Part shown: one piece after another, positions 58,089 through 64,000 of the stretch
How positions within the stretch are numbered: the first letter of the stretch is position 1
Layout of the letters: each line of letters opens with the position of its first letter
Assembly: GCF_010548275.1 (NCBI RefSeq)
Contig: NZ_JAAGLT010000034.1
Location: 1 to 64,000 of the forward strand
Reading direction: 5' to 3'
Source: Streptomyces sp. SID12488
GTDB lineage: Bacteria; Actinomycetota; Actinomycetes; Streptomycetales; Streptomycetaceae
Length of the DNA stretch: 64,000 nucleotides
Notes under the pieces: model-generated
Databases searched by the model: none
Told to the model about the DNA's origin: nothing
The model's input: only the letters and a program-made list of their open reading frames with translations
Translations under genes and position numbers: made by a program

Positions 58089-59873
58089 ATGTCTCTCTCC
58101 CGCAGAAACTTCGTCATCGCCACCTCGGTAGCCGCCGGCGGCTCCATGGCCCTGTCCGCGTGCAGCAGCGGTGGGGGAGGCGGTGGCGGTACGTCCGGGG
58201 GCGGCGCGGCCGGGACGAGCAAGTTCGCGACGGTCAGCATCGGCACCAAGACGGACTCCACCGGGCCCGCCCCGGAGATCCCGGGGGCGAAGAAGGGCGG
58301 CACGATCCGGCCGATCGGCCCGCAGGACTTCTCGCACCTCGACCCGCAGCGCATCTACTACTCGTGGAACTCCGAGGTCGGCAACCTCTACATCCGCTGT
58401 CTGACCGGCTACCGCGTCGACGGCGGCGCGATGAAGCTCGTCGGCGACCTCGCCACCGACACCGGCACCATGGCGGACGGCGGCAAGACCTGGACCTTCA
58501 CCCTGAAGGACGGGCTGAAGTGGGAGGACGGCAGCGAACTGACCGTCGAGGACGTCCGGCACGGCATCGAGCGCGGCTTCGCCACCTTCACCACCGAGGG
58601 CGCCACCTACCTCCAGGCCGCGCTGACCGGCACCAACGACTTCCGCTCGGTCTACAAGGGCCCGTACAGCGGCAAGCACCTCGACTCGGTCGTCACGGAC
58701 ACCGCGAAGAAGACGATCACCTTCCACCTCAAGACGGCCCGCCCGGACCTCAACTGGACGCTGGCCATGCAGTCGTACGGAGCGGTGCCCGCCAAGCACG
58801 ACACCAAGGAGAAGTACGACAAAGACCCCTTCTCCTGCGGGCCCTACCGGCTCTCCCAGCACTCCGTCGACAAGTCGCTGACGATGGTCCGCAACACCCA
58901 CTGGGACCCGGCGACCGACCCGATCCGCAACGCCTACCCGGACTCGTTCGCCTTCGAGTTCGGCCCCGAGGCGCTCCAGAGCACCGACCGGCTGATCGCG
59001 GACTCCGGGACCGACCAGTACGCGGTGATGGCGTACAGCGGAGTGCCCGCCGAGCGCATCCAGAAGGTGCTGACGACGCCCGCGCTGAAGAGCCGTACCG
59101 TCGACGGACTGCTGACGGGCCTGTACTACTACGCCATCAACTGCAAGCGGATCACCGACCTGAAGGTCCGTCAGGCGCTCAACTACGCCTGGCCGTTGCA
59201 GCAGATCCGGACCATCTACGGCGGCCCGTCAGCCGGCGACTACGCCACCACGATCCTCGGCCCGGACATGGCGGGCCGGGTGAAGTTCGACGTCTACGGC
59301 AAGCTGACGAAGCCGCAGGGCGACACCGCGAAGGCGAAGGCGCTGCTGAAGGAGGCCGGCAAGCTCGGCCAGAAGATCGTCTACACCTACCCGCAGGGCG
59401 GCAACGACGCCTACGAGAAGACCAAGGTCGTCATCGCCAACGCCCTGAAGGAGGCGGGCTTCGACCCGGTGATCAAGCCGGTGGAGTCGACCAGCTACTA
59501 CGACCAGATCCAGCAGGTCGACAACTCCTTCGACGTGATGTGGTTCGGCTGGTCCCCCGACTGGCCGACCGGCTACACGATGCTCCAGCCCCTCTTCGAC
59601 GGCCGGGTCATCGCCAACGGCGCGAACAACGTCTCGCAGCTGAAGGTGAACTGGGTCGACGCGGCGATCGACAAGGCCGCGGCCATCACCGACCCGACGA
59701 AGGCCGACGCGGCGTGGGCGGCACTGGACAAGGAGCTCATGGAGAAGGAGGCGCCGATCATCCCCGAGACGTACCAGCGCCGCTTCTACCTGTACGGCAG
59801 CAAGGTGGGTGGCACGGAGTACGACCCCCTGAACTCGTCGTTCGTCCTCTACAAGCTGTACGCCAAGGCATAG
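58089..59873 (+). CDS. Peptide-binding lipoprotein, Tat-type signal (family 5)
   Basis: A 594-aa solute-binding protein. The N-terminus MSLSRRNFVIATSVAAGGSM has the twin-arginine consensus SRRNF and is followed by the lipobox LSAC, so it is probably a Tat-exported lipoprotein. The core shows TWTFTLKDGLKWEDGSELTV and a C-terminal IIPETYQRRFYLYG. CAGGA lies upstream of ATG 58089. Its partner permease genes lie on both sides. Confidence 0.92.
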   Translation: MSLSRRNFVIATSVAAGGSMALSACSSGGGGGGGTSGGGAAGTSKFATVSIGTKTDSTGPAPEIPGAKKGGTIRPIGPQDFSHLDPQRIYYSWNSEVGNLYIRCLTGYRVDGGAMKLVGDLATDTGTMADGGKTWTFTLKDGLKWEDGSELTVEDVRHGIERGFATFTTEGATYLQAALTGTNDFRSVYKGPYSGKHLDSVVTDTAKKTITFHLKTARPDLNWTLAMQSYGAVPAKHDTKEKYDKDPFSCGPYRLSQHSVDKSLTMVRNTHWDPATDPIRNAYPDSFAFEFGPEALQSTDRLIADSGTDQYAVMAYSGVPAERIQKVLTTPALKSRTVDGLLTGLYYYAINCKRITDLKVRQALNYAWPLQQIRTIYGGPSAGDYATTILGPDMAGRVKFDVYGKLTKPQGDTAKAKALLKEAGKLGQKIVYTYPQGGNDAYEKTKVVIANALKEAGFDPVIKPVESTSYYDQIQQVDNSFDVMWFGWSPDWPTGYTMLQPLFDGRVIANGANNVSQLKVNWVDAAIDKAAAITDPTKADAAWAALDKELMEKEAPIIPETYQRRFYLYGSKVGGTEYDPLNSSFVLYKLYAKA

Positions 59874-59897
59874 GCCGGTTCATTTACTGCGGGCCGG

Positions 59898-59928
59898 TGG
59901 GGGCTGGTCGCGCAGTTCCCCGCGCCCC
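59898..59928 (+). repeat. 31-bp dispersed intergenic repeat, copy 3
   Basis: Identical to 10821-10851. Unusually it lies inside an operon, between the binding-protein and permease genes (154-bp gap), and could act as a partial terminator or mRNA stabiliser. GGGGCGCCCCCGCCCCGC follows and may pair with it. Confidence 0.85.
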
Positions 59929-60027
59929 TTGACGGGGCGCCCCCGCCCCGCACAACCCGACCACCCCGGCACCGGTCCCGCCCACCAGGGACCGGTGCCG
60001 GGGGTTCCGCCAGGGAATCCGATCGCC

Positions 60028-61011
60028 ATGTTCCGCTTCATCCTCCGCCGGACACTCAGCGCGCTGATGATCCTCCTCGTCATCAGCGCGATCACCTTCG
60101 TCCTCTTCTACGTCGCCCCGCGCGACCCGGCCCGCAGCGCCTGCGGCAAGCTCTGCACCCCGGAGACGCTCGCGCTCGTCCGGCGCAACCTGGGCATCGA
60201 CGACCCGCTGCCGGTGCAGTACTGGCACTGGCTGGCAGGCGTGTTCGTGGGCCGCGACTACACCGGCCTCGGCCACTGCGCGGCGCCCTGCCTCGGCTAC
60301 TCCTTCACCAACCACGAGCCGGTCCTCGGCCTGATCACCAACCGCTTCCCCACCACGCTCTCCCTCACCCTGGGCAGCACGGTGGTCTTCGTGGTCCTCG
60401 GTGTCGGTACGGGCATGCTCGCGGCGGTGAAGCAGGGCCGGGCCCTGGACAAGATCGCGTCGTCGCTCTCGCTGATCGGCTCGTCCCTGCAGATCTACAT
60501 CGTCGGCGTGGTGGCCATGTACTACCTCTCCGACCAGTGGGGCATCCTCCCCCGCCCCCAGGACAGCGTCGGCTTCTCCCAGGACCCGGTCGCCTGGTTC
60601 AAGGGCCTGCTGCTGCCCTGGTTCGTCCTCGCGATCATCTTCACCGCCAACTACACCCGGATGACCCGCTCCCAGCTCGTGGAGACCCTCGCCGAGGACT
60701 ACGTCCGTACGGCCCGCGCGAAGGGCCTGTCCCGCCGCACGGTGTTCTTCCGGTTCGCCTGGCGGGGCGCGATGGGCCCGATCGTCACGATCCTGGGCCT
60801 CGACATCGGCTATCTGCTCGGCGGCGCGATCATCACCGAGGAGACCTTCGGCCTGCACGGCATCGGCGCCCTGTCCATCAAGGCGGTACGGGACAACGAC
60901 CTGCCGCTGCTGCTGGGGGTCGTCCTGGTGGCCGCGGCGGCGATCGTCGTGGCGAACATCGTGGTGGACGCGGTGTACGCGCTGATCGACCCGCGGATCA
61001 GGCTGGCGTAG
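60028..61011 (+). CDS. Peptide ABC transporter permease (DppB type)
   Basis: A 327-aa permease with six helices, starting MFRFILRRTLSALMILLVIS. The EAA loop RTARAKGLSRRTVFFRFAWR is present. Extracellular loops contain paired Cys residues (ARSACGKLC and GHCAAPC) that may form disulfides. AGGGA precedes ATG 60028. Confidence 0.92.
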   Translation: MFRFILRRTLSALMILLVISAITFVLFYVAPRDPARSACGKLCTPETLALVRRNLGIDDPLPVQYWHWLAGVFVGRDYTGLGHCAAPCLGYSFTNHEPVLGLITNRFPTTLSLTLGSTVVFVVLGVGTGMLAAVKQGRALDKIASSLSLIGSSLQIYIVGVVAMYYLSDQWGILPRPQDSVGFSQDPVAWFKGLLLPWFVLAIIFTANYTRMTRSQLVETLAEDYVRTARAKGLSRRTVFFRFAWRGAMGPIVTILGLDIGYLLGGAIITEETFGLHGIGALSIKAVRDNDLPLLLGVVLVAAAAIVVANIVVDAVYALIDPRIRLA

Positions 61012-61020
61012 GGGGACTCG

Positions 61021-62070
61021 ATGACCTCACCGCACGCCCCGCCGCCGGCCGAGCCCTTCCTCTCCGTGCGGGACCTGAAGGTGCACTTCACCACCGACGA
61101 CGGTGTGGTGCGGGCGGTGGACGGGCTGTCCTTCGACGTCGAACGGGGCAGGACCCTGGGCATCGTCGGCGAGTCCGGCTCGGGCAAGTCGGTGACGAAC
61201 CTGGCGATCCTGGGCCTGCACGACCGTACGCGCACGACACTGTCCGGCGAGATCCTGCTGGACGGCAAGGAGTTGCTGACGGCGCGGGAGCGGGAACTGG
61301 AGAAGCTGCGAGGCAGCAGGATGGCGATGATCTTCCAGGACGCGCTGACGTCCCTGTCGCCGTTCCACACGGTGGGCCGCCAGATCGCGGAGACATACAC
61401 CAAGCACACGGGCGCGTCCCGACGGGAATCAAGGGCCCGTGCAGTGGAGATGCTGAGGCGCGTCGGCATCCCGCAACCGGCACTCCGCGCCGACGACTAC
61501 CCCCACCAGTTCTCCGGCGGTATGCGCCAACGGGCGATGATCGCCATGGCGTTGGTGTGCGACCCCGAACTCCTGATCGCCGACGAGCCGACGACATCCC
61601 TGGACGTCACGGTCCAGGCCCAGATCATGGACCTGCTGGGGGACCTCCAGCAGGAGTTCGGCACGTCGATCGTCTTCATCACGCACGACCTCGGGGTCAT
61701 CTCCCGTATGGCTGACGACATCCTGGTGATGTACGCGGGCCGGGCGGTGGAGCGAGGCACCCGGGCCGAGGTACTGAGGACGCCTGAACACCCTTACACC
61801 TGGGGCCTGTTGGGCTCGATGCCGACGCTGCGCGCCCCGGTGGACGTGCCGCTGTCCCCGATCCCGGGCACTCCCCCGTCACTCCTCGACCCGCTCCCGG
61901 GCTGCCGCTTCGAGCCGCGCTGCGCGTTCACGGAGCAGGTCCCGGAGGGCCACTGCGCGAGCCGACGCCCCCTCCTGCCCCGTACGGCAGCCCACGGCGC
62001 GGCCTGCCATCTGACGCCGGTCCAGCGTGGGGAGTACTACCTGGACTACGTGGGTGCGGACACAAGATGA
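61021..62070 (+). CDS. Peptide ABC transporter ATPase (DppD type), only ATPase of its operon
   Basis: A 349-aa ATPase: Walker A GESGSGKSVTNLAILG, signature FSGGMRQRAMIAMALVCDPE, Walker B LIADEPTTSLDVTVQ, C-terminal CRFEPRCAF. GGGGGA precedes ATG 61021. No DppF-type gene follows on this strand, so the transporter must use a homodimer or borrow a partner ATPase from the neighbouring operons. Confidence 0.92.
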   Translation: MTSPHAPPPAEPFLSVRDLKVHFTTDDGVVRAVDGLSFDVERGRTLGIVGESGSGKSVTNLAILGLHDRTRTTLSGEILLDGKELLTARERELEKLRGSRMAMIFQDALTSLSPFHTVGRQIAETYTKHTGASRRESRARAVEMLRRVGIPQPALRADDYPHQFSGGMRQRAMIAMALVCDPELLIADEPTTSLDVTVQAQIMDLLGDLQQEFGTSIVFITHDLGVISRMADDILVMYAGRAVERGTRAEVLRTPEHPYTWGLLGSMPTLRAPVDVPLSPIPGTPPSLLDPLPGCRFEPRCAFTEQVPEGHCASRRPLLPRTAAHGAACHLTPVQRGEYYLDYVGADTR

Positions 62071-62100
62071 CACGAAGGACCTGATCGCTACTCTTTGGGT

Positions 62101-62685
62101 ATGGACTACGCGAAGATGCGCGCGATCGCCGAGGAGCTGACGGCCTACGCCGAAGAGCTCGAAGGGACCTGGAACGTCGAGATCGGCCCTTCGGGCCCCT
62201 TCCTGGCCATGATGAGCCCGTCGAAGCGTCACGAGGGCACGATCCGCCGTATCTGCAAGCAGCTGGACGAGCAGCTCCTCACCACGCACCCCGGTTACAT
62301 CTGCGCGACCGGCCCCGAGATCGAGCACCCGGCCATAAGCCGTATGCGCCGCCCGGATGCCGTCGTCATCCCCGAGGACGTCCTCGACGAGGAGGGACTC
62401 GCCGTCGACGCGACCCAGGTGCTTGCGGTCATCGAAATCGTCTCGCCGTCCAACCCGAACAACGACTACGGCGAGAAGCTGACCGAGTACCCCGCGATGG
62501 GCATCGCCCACTACATGATCGTCGATCCCCGCACGGGCACCATCGAGGTGCACTCCGACCCGTGCAAGGGCCGCTACGAGCGCAAGGACCCCTACATCTT
62601 CGGCGACCCGGTGCCGGTCGGCCCCTGGACCGTGCAGACCCACGCGTTCCGCCGCTACGGGAAGGCCGGGAACGACCCGAGCTGA
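62101..62685 (+). CDS. Uma2 family (DUF820) putative nuclease
   Basis: A 194-aa PD-(D/E)XK-like protein. MRRPDAVVIPEDV, VIEIVSPSNPNNDYGEKLTE and MGIAHYMIVDPRTGTIEVH are the family motifs. ATG 62101 is preferred to a TTG at 62095. It follows the ATPase by 30 bp but is probably not functionally related to transport. Second Uma2 gene of the window. Confidence 0.85.
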   Translation: MDYAKMRAIAEELTAYAEELEGTWNVEIGPSGPFLAMMSPSKRHEGTIRRICKQLDEQLLTTHPGYICATGPEIEHPAISRMRRPDAVVIPEDVLDEEGLAVDATQVLAVIEIVSPSNPNNDYGEKLTEYPAMGIAHYMIVDPRTGTIEVHSDPCKGRYERKDPYIFGDPVPVGPWTVQTHAFRRYGKAGNDPS

Positions 62686-62698
62686 ACGCCACCGACGG

Positions 62699-63076
62699 TC
62701 AGCCCAGTTCCCCGCGCTCCACGCAGAACTCGTTGCCCTCCGGGTCGGCCATGAGCACCCATCCGCCGCCGTCGGGCCTGCGGTGGTCAGCGACGACCCG
62801 GGCCCCGAGGGAGACCACCCGCTCGACCTCCTCGTCCCGGGTGCGCCCGTGCGGTCGCAGGTCGAGATGCAGGCGGTTCTTCACCGCCTTGCCCTCCGGC
62901 ACCTGGATGAACAGCAGCGTGGGGCCACCGTCCGGGTCCTGGAGCACCGCCTCCGGGTCGCCGGGCTTGTCGTCGTCGGCGAGCGGGCGGCCGAACACCG
63001 CGCTCCAGAACAGGCCGAGATCGTAGGGGTCACCGGTGGTGTCGAAGGTGATGTTGTGGATCGTCGGGAAAGACAA
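62699..63076 (-). CDS. VOC superfamily (glyoxalase-like) protein
   Basis: A 125-aa two-strand-repeat VOC protein (IHNITFDTTGDPYDLGLFWS, NRLHLDLRPHGRTRDEEVE, GWVLMADPEGNEFCVERG). Metal ligands could be His in NITFD/HLDL positions and Glu near the end. It is a typical short Streptomyces VOC protein; the substrate is unknown. No ATG or GTG is suitable. TTG 63076, with GGAGG upstream, is the likely start. Confidence 0.8.
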   Translation of the reverse strand: MSFPTIHNITFDTTGDPYDLGLFWSAVFGRPLADDDKPGDPEAVLQDPDGGPTLLFIQVPEGKAVKNRLHLDLRPHGRTRDEEVERVVSLGARVVADHRRPDGGGWVLMADPEGNEFCVERGELG

Positions 63077-63152
63077 CGAGGCCTCCAGGCCATGTGAGGG
63101 ATACCGCCTCGCAGCGTCCCCGACCCTGCGCCCGCGTGTCGAACGAATAAAA

Positions 63153-63186
63153 ACCGGGGGTGAGGAGCTGCTGCTCCTCACCCCCG
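63153..63186 (-). terminator. Intrinsic terminator of the right-edge peptide transporter operon
   Basis: CCGGGGGTGAGGAGC and its complement form a 15-bp stem with a 4-nt loop. On the minus strand it is followed by TTTTTATT (63143-63150), making this the one classical Rho-independent terminator with a U-tract in the window. Confidence 0.9.
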
Positions 63187-63208
63187 GCCGACTCCACGTC
63201 TGGGAGCC

Positions 63209-64000
<792 letters not shown>

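Overview
The window is high-GC actinobacterial chromosome, almost certainly Streptomyces. Codon third positions are nearly all G/C, GTG starts and 4-nt ATGA/GTGA overlaps are common, and several families are typical of the genus (DUF5753/DUF397 pairs, DUF6758, DUF6113, mycothiol MshB, a SigE-RseA-HtrA-TatB block). From memory, the gene order matches the S. coelicolor SCO5112-SCO5166 region and, more loosely, the M. tuberculosis Rv1170-Rv1253 region. I saw no rRNA, tRNA, CRISPR array, transposase or integrase.

Layout. 1-8.6 kb: 3' end of a basic repeat protein (probably the tail of a DEAD-box helicase), an alpha/beta hydrolase, a NYN-domain protein, a 50-aa protein, MarC, a PHP phosphoesterase, DUF6758, an MFS exporter and a SUFU-domain protein. 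8.6-15 kb: magnesium and cell-envelope genes: CorA behind a long structured leader, a lipoprotein, a soluble MgtE-N/CBS protein, DUF1003 and the Fe-S carrier Mrp. 15-21.1 kb: envelope-stress block sigE-rseA-htrA-tatB with a divergent O-methyltransferase. 21.2-25.6 kb: DUF3117, enoyl-CoA hydratase, DNA glycosylase Tag, a DivIVA-like protein, a FolP2-type DHPS paralog and a LOG protein. 25.7-33 kb: DAP/lysine genes dapE and dapC with ferredoxin fdxA, a lysozyme-like exported protein, a GNAT protein and a SirB1-type protein. 32.5-36 kb: a four-gene ABC exporter/two-component operon. 36-40.2 kb: a large VanW-like wall protein, DUF6113 and MshB.

40.2-48.5 kb is an accessory region between conserved mshB and an S9 peptidase. 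It holds a Uma2 nuclease, a winged-helix regulator, an ATPase/XRE/DUF397 regulatory set (Scr1/Scr2-like), a five-gene cassette with a type VII secretion substrate signature, a DUF6247/RelE-like toxin-antitoxin pair and a small membrane protein. The type VII cassette has lower GC than its surroundings. It is bracketed by two imperfect 49-bp copies of the 3' end of the DUF397 gene, which suggests it arrived as a unit. I consider this the most interesting part of the window.

48.7-64 kb: an S9 prolyl-oligopeptidase-type peptidase next to peptide ABC transporters. A complete five-gene minus-strand operon is followed by a divergent four-gene plus-strand operon that lacks a second ATPase, then Uma2 and VOC genes, and the truncated last gene (probably BldKE) of a third peptide transporter at the right edge. 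Peptidase and importers together suggest a peptide uptake and processing neighbourhood. A 31-bp sequence occurs identically in three intergenic gaps, with diverged relatives in two more; it is a dispersed element of this genome.
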